Shown here piece by piece: positions 44,216 through 55,376 of a stretch of 64,000 nucleotides of DNA. Numbering within the stretch: the stretch's first letter is position 1; each line of letters opens with the position of its first letter. A program made the translations under genes and the position numbers. Source of the stretch: Micrasema longulum (lineage: Eukaryota > Arthropoda > Insecta > Trichoptera > Brachycentridae). The stretch spans positions 1 through 64,000 of the forward strand of contig JAGVSM010002370.1 in assembly GCA_022494885.1 (NCBI GenBank), in the 5' to 3' direction. Below the pieces are notes generated by a model, which saw only the letters and a program-made list of their open reading frames with translations, searched no databases and had not been told where the DNA came from.

Positions 44216-45299
44216 TCTTTACACTAAGTATTCCCGGATTTTCTCCCTGGATAATGTGCAGCGTACCATTATAATTGACTGTCGATAATCCTGTTTAATA
44301 GTAGTTATATTTATGGGAGAATAAATCAAATAATTTTTCCAATCGTTCAAAAATTAATATAAATAACAATTAAGCTCGCCCAGTCTTTTCTCAGCAAATG
44401 AAAAAAATAGCTCACAACTTATGACAAGATAGATAGATGTATTTTATTTTACTTTACATATTAAATGATATATTAAATTACATTACATATTTTATTTGTA
44501 CAAAATATTCTCAATGGGCAAAAGTGCTGGTATGAGAGGATATAATATAATAAAATATATATAATATATGACACTCATAAAAGTCGATAAAATAACATCA
44601 ATCGTCACATGGGCTGTAAGAACCATTTTTCAAGTTGTTTCTTTGAGTGCGTATGCGTTTTGTATATCTTTTAAATCATTAGAAAGCGAATTGTAGAACT
44701 TTATTGCTGTATACACAAAATGAGTTTACTTCTTTTTAAAAAAATGTATGCCGTATATAAATGCTTGAAATCCAGTTTTTGTTATTTTCTCCCTAAGTAA
44801 GCTTGCAGATTACTGATATTATTTTAATATTGTCTATTTATTTATATATCAACGGTTCAAAGAACCTTTTACAATAAAATGTTGTACAGAATTAATCACA
44901 AAAGTAAATAACTTATTATGTAATATATACAAAAGTAAATAAATTATTATGTTATATATACAAAATAAATAACTTATTATGTAATATATACTATAAAATA
45001 TTGTAGAACAATTAAAACTCAACAGCTTAGTGAAAGTAAAATATAAAAAAAACAATAAAAAAGTTTTAAAAAAGCAACATATCTCAGATGACAAATAAAA
45101 GACACCAATTAACGAAAGAAAATCTTATGTTCTAAATTTAAATAAATTAAAATAAAGCTAATTACAATTTAACATAAACATAAAGTGGCTAGTATTTAAC
45201 TAGGTAATCAAGAAAAAGAAAAATTATGCCACAATAATATACTTCATAAATGAGATGTTTTTTAGAGTAATATGAAAACTGAAATAATCTCAAAAACAA
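44216..45299. other. AT-rich DNA with one LINE-tail-like piece
   Basis: TTCAAAGAACCTTTTACAAT at 44856 resembles the LINE-C tail (-). A 39-bp-like A/T unit (AATAACTTATTATGTAATAT) is repeated three times at 44906-45000. Confidence 0.4.
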
Positions 45300-45400
45300 A
45301 TTTATTTTATCAGTTGGTTGGAAGAAGTTGCCATTTGGCAATAAATCCACCAATGTATAATTTATATATATATAAAGAAATAAACAAAAACATGTATCCA
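45300..45400 (+). repeat. LINE-J-type 3' tail
   Basis: TCAGTTGGTTGGAAGAAGTT, GCCATTTGGCAATAAATCCA, CCAATGTATAA. Similar tails: 43240, 47265, 52840 and 53595 (-). Confidence 0.65.
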
Positions 45401-45469
45401 AGAAAACAAAGTTAAATTTAAAAATAAATATTAAATAAACTCATCACTTTTATAAAAAATAACGAGTGA

Positions 45470-45980
45470 GATTACATTTTAATGCAAGAGTTTGTATTGA
45501 AAATATCAAATATTTGTTCAAACTTATTTCCATACCTATGTATTTTGGATACCGGTGAATGCATTTCGAATTTGGTATTTGAAAAATAGTATTTCAAACA
45601 TAATTTATTTCTAGGAGTCGGAAAAAAAATTCGTTTTGACATTTCGATCATAATGAAAAAAATATCTCCAACATGCAATTGCGGTATTTTTCAATAAGCT
45701 TTTGTACAAGTGTCTTATTAAAATACTGTAAAATATAGCTACATATGTTGCGAAGTTAATAATAATTGCTATTTGAGTTGATTTAAGAGATTATTGGTAA
45801 TAATCCTCTGTTGTCAACAGCTGAAGCACAGAGTGGATGTTCACAAAACCACCAGAAAAACATTTATATATTTCTTATGTGCGCTTGTATTATGTAGGCA
45901 CATATTTATTGTAGATTAGAAATGTTTTTTTTTTTGTAGATTACCTATAAAAAAATTACCTCTCACTACAGACAGGTATC
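45470..45980 (+). repeat. family T, diverged copy
   Basis: ATTTCAAACATAATTTATTT, CCACCAGAAAAACATTTATA and TTTTTGTAGATTACCTATAA correspond to 29395, 29740 and 29825 of the first tandem copy. Confidence 0.5.
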
Positions 45981-46164
45981 CCTTTTTTTGTTTGTTGAAA
46001 AAGTGAAAAAATTAGACCGTGTTCCCTCTTAATAAACAGTGTTTTTAAAAAAGTCTTTCAGGTGGATTCATGTTTTATAAACATAACAGCTTTATGAAGA
46101 AAATAAATTTGTTTGATTATAAATGTTGGTACTATGTGCCAATAAATATCGGTCATCCTGAGGC

Positions 46165-46272
46165 TACTACCACTACTACCATCACGCCATTTCCCCGTAG
46201 GGGTAGGCAGAGAGAATGGACCGCCACACACGTCTATCCTGGCATACACTCCTAGCCTCTTCCACATTCATA
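46165..46272 (-). pseudogene. 108-bp RTE-N 3' end with 11-bp target duplication
   Basis: Minus strand: TGCCTACCCCTACGGGGAAA-type end followed by a (GGTAGT)-like tail; the same 3' end closes 55745-56220. CATCCTGAGGC flanks it on both sides (46154-46164, 46273-46283). Confidence 0.85.
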
Positions 46273-46309
46273 CATCCTGAGGCAACAATAATATTTAAAT
46301 TTATTTCAA

Positions 46310-46366
46310 AAGAGAGAAATCCAGCCAGTCTGCAAGTATATGGACATACTCAAACATGGCAACAAT
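46310..46366 (-). repeat. family P arm
   Basis: AGAGAAATCCAGCCAGTCTG, CAAGTATATGGACATACTCA: the complement of the arm at 7998-8030. Confidence 0.65.
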
Positions 46367-46489
46367 AATAAGCAATGAGTTCTTTCATTTCAAATTTTAC
46401 TTTTTTATTTATTTAAATATTATTATTTTATTTATTTTTCTACCATCAGTTTGAGTCATTTTTTTGGCTAATAATCTGCATTAGACCAA

Positions 46490-46690
46490 AAGGTTCCGGG
46501 TTCAATGACTTACTTTGAGGAATGAGCTATCTCTTCATATAAAAAATGCACCTTCTCAAACCACCTTCAACAAACGCTTGAAACAGTATTATATATCCCT
46601 AGAATCCTGTATTCCCTAATTTTTTAATATTTTTTTTTACATATTTTTATCCCTTTTTCTTTCCTTGGTTTCTGTTTCTTTCTCCTTTCA
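46490..46690 (+). pseudogene. LINE last residues and 3' UTR
   Basis: 'LRNELSLHIKNAPSQTTFNK' then 'RLKQYYISLESCIP' stop: the 'LP..I.....F...LK..Y' ending of Jockey-like ORF2. Its 3' UTR is interrupted by LINE-M at 46703 and resumes at 47078. Confidence 0.6.
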
Positions 46691-46702
46691 AACTCATTAT
46701 CT

Positions 46703-47065
46703 CATCGGCGATAGGTAATTAAGAACTCGGACAAGAGGTAGTATCATACGTGGTCAATATAGTGCAGGAAATTGGTAAAATAAACCAAAGTAGGGAACAA
46801 AATGCCGAACACTCTTCTAGTGGAACGGAAAGCCTGTTGACCACTGTCAACAGGCCGGCTTCTCCTGAAGAGTTTTAAGTGGTTTCCTCTCTACATGAGC
46901 AAATGCTGAGAAGATCCACTTTTGGTCCACTTTGGTATATCCTTCCTGATTTTAACAGTTTAGATAAATTTAAAGTAATACTATTGCAGAAAAATCCTTT
47001 TTTGAAATATAAACCTTGTACTTTATAAGCAAGGTAAAAAATAATGCAACCCCCATTTAAAAAAA
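46703..47065 (+). pseudogene. LINE-M 3' end with poly(A) and 12-bp target duplication
   Basis: CATCGGCGATAGGTAATTAA through ACACTCTTCTAGTGGAACGG to a run of A. AACTCATTATCT lies on both sides (46691-46702, 47066-47077). It contains a perfect hairpin CCTGTTGAC/GTCAACAGG (46834-46855). Same family as 51333-52575. Confidence 0.88.
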
Positions 47066-47339
47066 AACTCATTATCTGATTCCACGTTCCTCATAATTTA
47101 ATATGTATAAGATAATGCAAGCCTTATCTCCCGATTAAAAAACAGCTATTAGTTTTAATTAATTAGGTGAATTTTATTTTATTTATGTATCTTTTGATCC
47201 ATATTTATGGTTTTTGAGTACATAATTTCAACCAACTCTTCTTTTGACCAGTCTGTTTTTTTGTTGGCTGGAAGATATTGCTTTTAAAAACAAATACGCC
47301 AAAGTACTTATTCTTTGTACTTAAAGTTTTATAAATAAA

Positions 47340-47545
47340 GTAAAAATAAATTACCAATATGGTTGACATGAAATATTTATTCAATCGGATGTTTTTACAC
47401 TAAAATATTTCATAGATTGGCACTTGAAGCGACGACTGAAATTTTTACGTTCACCTAAAAAAAAAGATCAATATACGTCATGGTTGGTCTAGTATTTCAG
47501 TACTCTATGCACTATTAGGTACAGAAAAAAACGGAAAATAATATG
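47340..47545 (+). repeat. SINE-beta body, headless
   Basis: ATGGTTGACATGAAATATTT, TTTTTACACTAAAATATTTC, GCACTTGAAGCGACGACTGA, TATGCACTATTAGGTACAGA: the body and end of SINE-beta (62823-63000). Confidence 0.65.
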
Positions 47546-47659
47546 GTAAAGCTACGTGTTTTCAAGATCAAACAGACTTTATGAATAAAAATCATTGAAA
47601 AATGTGTTGATTTCATAACACTTTAAGGGCAAATATATTCGTGGTGTAATAATATGTAC

Positions 47660-47765
47660 GACGGAGCACGGATGTTCATGGCGTGCGTGGCAAGGGGTGC
47701 TGGCGGGGAAGAAACTCCCTGCTCCCGCGGACCACACCCCATGAGCCTTTGCCGTTTGTTTTAAG
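47660..47765. other. GC-rich island of unknown nature
   Basis: About 60% GC in an approximately 30% GC setting: GGCGTGCGTGGCAAGGGGTG, CTGGCGGGGAAGAAACTCCC. No motif recognised on either strand. Confidence 0.4.
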
Positions 47766-47879
47766 TTCCTACTGTAAAATTAGATGCTGATATTTTTGGC
47801 TGGCATTTGATTGACTGGCAAGATAATAAAACTGAATCATCAATATTGAAATTGATATCTAACAAAGACATTCAACTGT

Positions 47880-48690
47880 TTGTCTCCCAGAAAGAAAAAA
47901 AAGAAAACTGTCGTTACTGCACTTGCCAAGTCACCCTCAAACGAGTGCAGTAAAACAAACACATTGAAAACTTTATACAACTCTTTTATACGCAGTAACT
48001 TGGAGTTTGCATCCATCGTGTGGAGCCCACAATACATAACAAACATAGAAAAGATTGAAAATGTTCAACGAAAATTTTTAAAATACCTAGATTATAAAAA
48101 CAATAAAACGCTTTGCACTTACAGCTAATCTGCTAAACAAAATGGATTTTTTACACTTGAAAATACATGCACTATATATGAATTCTGCTTTGTATATAAA
48201 TAATTAAAAAATAAAGTAGACTCTTTTAACCTACTCTCCAAAATTAATCTTAATGTCCCCTTTTGCGTGACCAGAAATAAGTATTTATTCCATCTATCAG
48301 TCTGTAGCACTAACTATACACAGCACTCTTTCTTCTATCGTTCTTGCTCTAACTTTAATATTTTTTTTCATCTATTGATATATTTAACACGCCCTTTAAT
48401 TTATTTAAAAATAAATTAAAATTTATTCCTTCTGGCTACGATACGATCGCAGTTGCTATTTAATGATGCTCACACTTTCACACACCTGAACACTTACTCC
48501 CACACAAATACACACTAACAAACCTCAACACTTACTCTCATACAAATTCACATAAACACTCCCTTTTTGTTGTACCACAATTTTATATGTATGATTTTTA
48601 TTTAGAAACTTCGCTGGTCTGTCTTTGAACCTTTATTATAACTTTGTCGACTGTTTGTTTCTGTAAAATAAATAAACAAAAGCTGTGACA
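47880..48690 (+). pseudogene. LINE-E C-terminus and 3' UTR
   Basis: 'LKTLYNSFIRSNLEFASIVW', 'IEKIENVQRKFLKYLDYKNN', a break, 'SKINLNVPFCVTRNKYLFHL', 'NYTQHSFFYRSCSNFN': a standard Jockey-like post-RT segment ('YxxFVRSxLEYxSxVW ... IExVQ'). The 3' UTR is shared with four other sites. Confidence 0.85.
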
Positions 48691-49640
48691 GAAGCTTCAA
48701 CCAATATCTCCCGTTGCAAACATCGTAGATTTTTGTGACCTTGCTGGTCCTATTTGGTTAAATAAAAAAAATTAATGCTCTTTATATTGTTAAATAAATC
48801 AAACCCGTAAAAAAAAAAATAAGTTTATTAAGATAACTTTGAATGAAAAAATAAGAAAAAACGTGAACTTTTCGATTACAAGTAATTAACCAATGTTAAT
48901 ATTATCCTCAGATCGATCACCACATTGCGACGATCTAATAAAATTTTATGTATGTGTTCGTGAATATCGACGCTCCGATTTTTATTGAAATTCAACTGGG
49001 CAGCGTGACAACAATGTAGAACCCTCCCCCTGTCAATAGGTAAATATTGTTTGGTAAATGAACAAAATTGCTTCAGAAATTCACGTGAAAATGTTGTATG
49101 TTTGTTTTGTGGGCTCGACCAATTAGTTTCCCTTATTTATCTTTCCGAAAGAAACAACAGTTTTGCTAACGTTCAATTGAAACAAGTACAAATGGTTAAT
49201 TGATTGGTTTTTTATTTGTTTATTTACTGCAATAAGTATGTTCTTTCTAACTGCTAATTATTGTGTGAGGATTTGGTGGGGTGGTAAAAGACAAAGTAAA
49301 CAATGAAAATAGCTAAAAATAGCACACTTCAGGGGCATGTATACCAACAAAATAAAAAAAATACAAACGGAATCCCCGAACCCGCGAAATAAAAAAACCC
49401 GTTATTTTCTGAACATACCTCGTACTTGAGTGAGACCCTTAAAGTACGTAAGTGATTAAATAGCTTAAAAAAAATTCGAAATAAAATTTATAGAATTTAA
49501 ACAAATGTATAAATAAATAAATCACAAATAAACTAAAGAACTCGTTTTAATCTTATCTTGTTCCCAATTTTGATTTCTTTTTCTAACGGTTTTCTCCATT
49601 ACACTGACAGTAGTCTCAATTTGACTTTGACGTTTGTTCG
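48691..49640. other. unassigned DNA
   Basis: No gene or repeat recognised; may be unique sequence preceding the promoter-like site. Confidence 0.35.
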
Positions 49641-49647
49641 CTGCTGT

Positions 49648-49682
49648 TATAAAAGTTACTGCTCACGCGCACAAATCAGTGT
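49648..49682 (+). promoter_or_regulatory. TATA box plus initiator, candidate Pol II promoter
   Basis: TATAAAAG at 49648-49655 and TCAGT at 49676-49680, whose A lies 30 bp from the first T: ideal arthropod core-promoter spacing. No good start codon follows; a LINE begins at about 49750. It could serve an untranslated first exon or be chance. Confidence 0.4.
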
Positions 49683-49749
49683 TGACTGTTCAAAAAAATT
49701 AAGCATGAAATAACTTGTGAATTGTTATTCTTGGTAATAAATATTTTTA

Positions 49750-50500
49750 TAAGTGAAAAATGCAGACAATACGAGTAAGAAAATCGCAAAGAAGGTATCC
49801 CTGTTAGGAAGGATAAGGAATACATTAGACATTAAAACCTCTCTGCTGATATTTAAAAGTATTATCGTTCACCACGTTTGTTATTGCTCCAGTATTTTAT
49901 ATTTAAGAAATGAAGGAGATCTAAAGAGACTCCAAATAATACAAAACAAAGCGATGAGGATAATATTAAGATGTGGGAGATGAACAAAAGTGAAGAAAAT
50001 GATTCAACTTCTAGATATCATGACAATTGATCAAAGAATCAAATTCAATGTTGCCAATGAAATAAACAAAATTATTAAAGGAATAGTTCCGAGATATTTT
50101 CAAGATAAACTAAAAAATAATGAGTTCTTTCATAACTATGCAACAAGAGGATCTAAAAATATAAGACTGGAAAAGAAATCAAAAGCAATGTCCCAGAACT
50201 GCCTTATGTACAAGGGAATACAATTATTTGAGGAAATGCCAGAAAGCATAAAAAATGAAATAAATGTAAATATATTTAAAATTAAATGTAAGAAGTACAT
50301 ATGTGAAAAATATTAGGTAATATCTGGTGTAAATAGTGAATATAATTAATGAAAATGTACATATGAAACAGTGAGTATTATAAATTAGGATATTAAGTGT
50401 ATAATTTATGTTAGAATAAGTATAGATGTAAATATTGGGTTGTAAATATATATTTGACTATGTTAATCATAGAACTAATGAAAATAAAAAATAATTATAA
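49750..50500 (+). pseudogene. LINE-A C-terminus and 3' UTR
   Basis: 'SKKIAKKVSLLGRIRNTLDI', 'IIVHHVCYCSSILYL', 'LQIIQNKAMRIILRCGR' stop, then 'LLDIMTIDQRIKFNVANEIN', 'FFHNYATRGSKNIRLEKKSK', 'CLMYKGIQLFEEMPESIKNE', 'FKIKCKKYICEKY' stop. Collinear with the C-terminal third of 13645-14840. One stop at 49981. Confidence 0.88.
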
Positions 50501-51234
50501 AAAATAAATAAGCAAGCTTATTTTTATATCGGTTATAAATACTTAAACCAGGTATAGTTATTTCTTAGTGTAAACCTGGTATAAGGAAATCTATCAAGTA
50601 AGGCCCTATGAGATATTGTCGTATGCGTAATCTTAGGTGTAACTGTGGTACACTGTTTTTACACGGTACTTTGTGAAACGTAGTGCTCCGTTTAAAAAGA
50701 GGTAACGGAGAATTTGTTGAAATCAGAAGAATTCAGGTAGAGGATAATATCCCAAATATTTCAATAAAAACTGTTATTAAACTTTGGAACCCTTTCTTAG
50801 AAAATTATTTATCTTTAACACACTGAATAAACTTGTTGTCAATCCGTCTTCCTTCATAAGGAAGCCATAAATAATATATGTAGACATAAAAAATGTCTTC
50901 AACGTGGAAACAAAAAATGTAATGTCTGCTTCATGCCTGAAAAATAACAAAATATCTTTTGAAATATGGCTTAAATTATTTGTTTTCAACAAACAAAGAT
51001 GTCTTTCAAGCGAATACAGACGTTTGACAAATGTATTTCTGTTAAAATTGTTATTTTCATCAACTCAATTGTCCTATTGATTTTTTTTCAATGTTCCATA
51101 TTTTCTGTAGGTATGAATATTATCGATCTAAATTTGTTGCAACAAAGAGATAAAACATATTTAAGAAGGGAATATGGAAGTCTAGGCATTTACATAACTT
51201 TTTTTTTAAGAAAAAAGGAAACATTTGCGTTTTT
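50501..51234. other. unassigned; one family P fragment
   Basis: 51120-51200 is family P (AAATTTGTTGCAACAAAGAG, GAATATGGAAGTCTAGGCAT). 50530-50680 holds two near-repeats of AAACCAGGTATA. Confidence 0.4.
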
Positions 51235-51332
51235 ATTATTTACCCAAATATTTCGATTTTGAGGCCATTTTCAACGAGTTGTAAATAACCCACTATTAGA
51301 AAATGGAAATCAAGTAAAGGTAGAGTGAGGTT

Positions 51333-52575
51333 CGCTGGTTAAGCTGGCTACGAGCTCACCCAGATTCTCACGGGTCACGGTTGGTTCATGAGCTACCTGC
51401 ATCGCTTCAAGCTCTCCGAGATCGACAGTTGCCCATGCGACGATGAAGCTCCTCGAAATGTCCATCACCTGTTGATGCATTGCCCCTTTTTCAGCTTTCA
51501 AAGACAACAGCTGGAGGCGCGATGCAGAAGCCAGGGTGAAGATGTTTGCGACATCCCATCGGTGATAGGTAATAAAGAACTCACACGAGAGTAGTATCAT
51601 ACATGATCAATATAGTGCAGGCAATTGGTAAAATAAACCAAAGTAGGGAAAAAAATTAGTAGGGACAATTATTCATTTTAAAACGTTCTTAAATCCACCG
51701 TTTAAAACTAATTATTAATGTCGTGATAAAACTTTCTTTTTCACACAATTTTTTCTCTGTTTTTGATATGTATTATTATTATCCTATCTCTTTCTAAAAT
51801 TAATTAATCAAATATTTTTGTGTACCATGTATTATATTATTATCTTTAATATATTTTTATTTATATCACTACAGAGATGAGGTTGAATTTTTTCAAATTC
51901 AGGATTATGGATATTCGAGCGTTTACAGGGCTTATGACCTGTCATTGGGAGAAAATCCAGATTTGTGTGTGTTCAAGTACACGTACCAAAAATAATGTAC
52001 TTACTGTAAACTAATTTTTACTATTTGTTTTTAACATTAATTTGTTAAGACCATTTTTTTATACATGTATATATTTTTATTTTTTTTGTTCAAATTCTTT
52101 ACAAGTTATTTACAACTTGCTTTTTAATTCAATCACTTTTCTTATTTCCATATTTTTTTCTTTTTCAATATGTGAAGTTTCACTTTTTATTTTGCATAGC
52201 AATACGCTTTTTATTGTTCCTACATGTTTACAAAAAAGCGTTGATTATTTTTTAAAATTATTACTTACTATGTTTGTACTTACCTGTATATTTTTTGTAA
52301 ATGCCCATTGGGCGTATTGTAAAATTAAATAAATAAATAAAATGTCAAACACTCTTCTAGTGGAAAAGAAGGCCTGTTGATGACTGTATCTTGGAGAGTT
52401 TTAAGTGGTTTCCTCTCCACATGAGCAAATGCTGAGAAGTACCTGGTTGGTCCACATTAGAATATCCTTCCTGATTCCAACAGTTTAGCAGAAAAATTAT
52501 CTTTTTAAAATATAAACTTTGTATATTATAATCAAGGTAAAAAATAATAATACAACTCCTGTTTAAAAAAAAAAA
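51333..52575 (+). pseudogene. LINE-M (R1-like) 3' part, itself interrupted
   Basis: In frame from 51341: 'AGYELTQILTGHGWFMSYLH', 'RFKLSEIDSCPCDDEAPRNV', 'HHLLMHCPFFSFQRQQLEAR', 'DIPSVIGNKELTRE' stop. The 'LTGHG..YLxRF...CPC....HHLLxxCP' motif is the post-RT Cys/His region of R1/I-type ORF2. It ends in about 14 A with a 9-bp target duplication. The 3' UTR is split at 51655-52341. Confidence 0.88.
51655..52341 (+). pseudogene. LINE 3' fragment nested in LINE-M
   Basis: Absent from the uninterrupted LINE-M copy at 46790-46800, so its limits are clear. It ends TAAATGCCCATTGGGCGTAT, then TGTAAAATTAAATAAATAAA (GCCC/GGGC hairpin plus TAAA tail). It includes a family P piece at 51900-51945. No coding region recognised. 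Confidence 0.75.
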
Positions 52576-52650
52576 AGTGAGGTTTGAACCTTGGACCTCT
52601 GATCCGCGAGGTCACAACACTAGCCACGGTACCATGACTCGATTCAATTC

Positions 52651-53029
52651 AACGGCTTATGTGTCATTGACTGGTTGTTGGAATGTTACACAGCGTGTAT
52701 AGTGGCAACTTAAACCAGCCAATAACAGGTATAACTATATTTATAATATTTCTATTTATCTGTATCTATGTAAATGAAAAAAAAAAACTTTTTCTGTTGA
52801 AAACGGTTTGACACGTAAATGATATAAATAACACTTTTTTTGATTGGATTCTTAGAAGAAATTTCCATTTGACAATAAGCCCGCCAATGTATGATTTGAA
52901 TTTTGTACAAAAACTTTAACAAAAAATAAAAAAAAGATGTCAGCTCTGTGAAGGCTAAGATTTCCATTTTCCATTTTCAGAAACGCTTTTCATATTGTCA
53001 TGTCTATCAATTTATCATTATATTTGATG
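52651..53029. repeat. family P scrap and LINE-J-type tail
   Basis: 52680-52730 matches family P (GAATGTTACACAGCGTGTAT). 52840-52920 is a LINE-J-type tail (AGAAATTTCCATTTGACAAT, AAGCCCGCCAATGTATG). Confidence 0.55.
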
Positions 53030-53178
53030 GCCTCCGAAGGTATAGCTAAGACACTTGACTCACGCACGAAAGGTTCCAGATTTGATGAGAGTACGAAAAA
53101 TAAAATCAATTTTTCCTCTAGCCTGGGTGTTCTGTGGTGTAATTCACCACTGTAATTGGGCACCCTGGCCTGTTGTGG
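53030..53178 (+). repeat. SINE-delta
   Basis: GATGGCCTCCGAAGGTATAG head, AAAGGTTCCAGATTTGATG decayed B box, CTAGCCTGGGTGTTCTGTGG and CACCCTGGCCTGTTGTGGCG body. Complement at 36650-36822. Confidence 0.78.
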
Positions 53179-53357
53179 CGTAAAAAGAAAATTACAAAAT
53201 AAAAAATTCACCATTTCTGTTGGAAAATATAAACCAAATTTTGAAGTTTCAGTATTTCAAGTTAGGTACGCGTACCGTAGATTGAAAAGCTCAGTACTAG
53301 GTAAACTTTACTCCTTTGTTATGTCCATACATATTGCATGAAGTAATAAACCCACAT

Positions 53358-53440
53358 ACAGAGTGTTTGGCTAAGTGGAGTGGAGCTTTGCCTGTAACTG
53401 GGACACGGGTTCGATGCCCGTCTGGAGGCACGTACAAGCA
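53358..53440 (+). repeat. tRNA-like SINE head
   Basis: TGTTTGGCTAAGTGGAGTGG (A-box region), then ACACGGGTTCGATGCCCGTC: a perfect B box and T-arm stem (ACGGG/CCCGT). The acceptor ends do not pair convincingly. Confidence 0.5.
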
Positions 53441-53584
53441 TAACGCATTAGTTATGATTTAATGGAAAAAATACATCATGGTTTATATTTGGTGTTAATA
53501 TAAGATGGGTCCGTTTTTATCCAAATTAAAAAATGAGCACTAAAAGTAAAACAAAATTGTAAAAGTCAGATTTGTTAAACTTTT

Positions 53585-54370
53585 TGGACTTAATTTTTAT
53601 TGTACATTAGCGGGCGTATTACTAAACGGCATTTTTTTCCAACCAATTAATAAAATAAAAGTTTTATGTTTATAATTCAAGTTAAAACATATTCAATAGA
53701 AAATAAAGATAAAAAAGATAAAGATATATAAAAATATAAATGTATTTGAGTATAAATTACCTTAAATCAATACTATTACTCAATGGAAAAAAGGAAAAAA
53801 AGAGGAAACAGGATAGGAGGAGAGATTTAGCAAGAGAAAGGAGATGTTTCTTCAGACGTGATTTAAACAGAGATAATGTAGTAACATCTTTGATGGTGGA
53901 TAGGTGATAATTCCACAGACGAACGGCATAGACACTTTATGAGTTAGAGAACAAAGAGGAGTTGTGGATGGGTATTAAGAGAGTGCCTTGAGAATAAGAA
54001 CAAAAAGGTTAACCATAAACTGATAAGCATTGAAATTTTTCACGCAGGTATATGGGAGCGTTCGGACTACGAAGTACATTGAACAGAAGTGAGAAGGAGT
54101 GTAGTCTCTTTGCTGTCTAATTTTGAGCAATCTCAGTTGCCTACGATAATCAGAAATGTGCTCATATTTCCTAGGACTACAAATATACCTTATGCATGTA
54201 TTCTGAAGTCGTTTAAGTTTATCAAGTTCCTCACAGCGTAAATCAGTCATGAAAACATTAGCGTAATCTAGAATGGGTAGTAGTAATGCTTGTACCAGAG
54301 TGCATTTAGTATTAATGGGTAAGAATTTTTGCAACCTTCTAAGTGAGTCATTTAAAAGAAAATTTTCTGC
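53585..54370 (-). pseudogene. LINE-J C-terminus and 3' end
   Basis: Minus strand 54334-53975: 'KCTLVQALLLPILDYANVFM', 'ELDKLKRLQNTCIRYICSPR', 'HISDYRRQLRLLKIRQQRDY', then after a break 'LSTIKDVTTLSLFKSRLKKH' and the LINE-J tail. Jockey-like: '..LYxSLILPxLDYxxxVW...L...LQxxQNxxIRxI'. Confidence 0.85.
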
Positions 54371-55070
54371 TTCGTGAGATGTTGTATTTGCTCTTGCGTT
54401 AAATGTATTATTATTTTTTATTACAAGTTTTCAAAATGGAATGTCAAGTAGACGAAAGTGAAAATTTTCAACACCCCCATCAGTTCGCGTTCAATCAAGG
54501 GAATAAAACTGCTCGCGTTATTTGCGTAGTGTACGGAGAATATGTTTTATATTGTTCACTTATTTTTGTAAAATAATTAAAAAGAATACATTATCGACTA
54601 GTAAGTTGTATTTTTTTGTTAATTACGTCCTCTGGTTCTCTTTATTTGGAAAAAAAAGGACACAACTTATGTGAACACTTACAAATTAGTCAATTTTTAC
54701 TTATATTTCAATTGATAAGTCATTAATTTCCAACAACTCCATCGCAAACTGCGCACATATTGCAAGCAACATTAGCAGCATTATTCCTTCGGTAAAATGC
54801 GAACAAAAGGAGGTGTCGAAAATTCTCACTTGATTAATTGAAATTTCTTTTTAAAGGCTTGTAATCAAATAGAATAATTTAAGTACCGTTTTTTTTCGTA
54901 TGACGTGTATATTACCGTTTTACTTTTGGTGCTTTAATAAATAACCTAGTTTCACAAAAAAAGTCAGTGGACTCATTCAATTAAATAAATAAATATATAT
55001 TTATTTTTTATAATTTAAGAGATACTTTGCGTAAAAAAATCTGTTAATATCTAAATGGATGTATTATCAG
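54371..55070. other. unassigned DNA
   Basis: No gene or repeat recognised; 54420-54560 is slightly GC-richer than its surroundings. Confidence 0.35.
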
Positions 55071-55073
55071 CAA

Positions 55074-55376
55074 TGTCGTATAACCTGCGCTTACCCAAAA
55101 AATTCAAAAGATCAAAAGTGCCACTTTGTCCGCACTTAATCTAAAAAACGCTCCAAAAGATCAACATAGTCATTTTGCCCGCACTTACTTTATTTTTCAT
55201 TCAAAACATCAACAGCGCCATTTTGCCTGCACTTACTTTATAGAAAAATCCAAAGATCAACAGAGCCATTTTGCGTGCACTTAATAAAAAAAAATAAATT
55301 AACTGTGTTATTTTGCCTGCGCTTAATCTAAAAGAATATTAAAATGGTTAACTGTGACATTTTGCGTGCATTTACT
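55074..55376 (+). repeat. degenerate ~47-bp minisatellite, seven units
   Basis: The core CCATTTTGCCTGCACTTA or close variants starts near 55076, 55121, 55170, 55217, 55266, 55308 and 55357 (spacing 42-49 bp). The linker often has CAAAAGATCAACA. The core is much better kept than the linkers. 55377-55744 ends in a LINE-like TAAA tail (TTTTTAGGCGTTAATTAACA). Confidence 0.8.

Larger units (their letters stand above)
51235..52650 (-). repeat. SINE-alpha split by a nested LINE
   Basis: Body at 51235-51323 and head at 52585-52650 (GAACCTTGGACCTCTGATCC on the plus strand). They join seamlessly once the LINE at 51333-52575 and one copy of the duplication AGTGAGGTT (51324-51332, 52576-52584) are removed. 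Confidence 0.85.

Noticed and set aside
51310..51600. 96-codon minus frame
   Set aside because: Shadow of the plus-strand LINE-M Cys/His segment.
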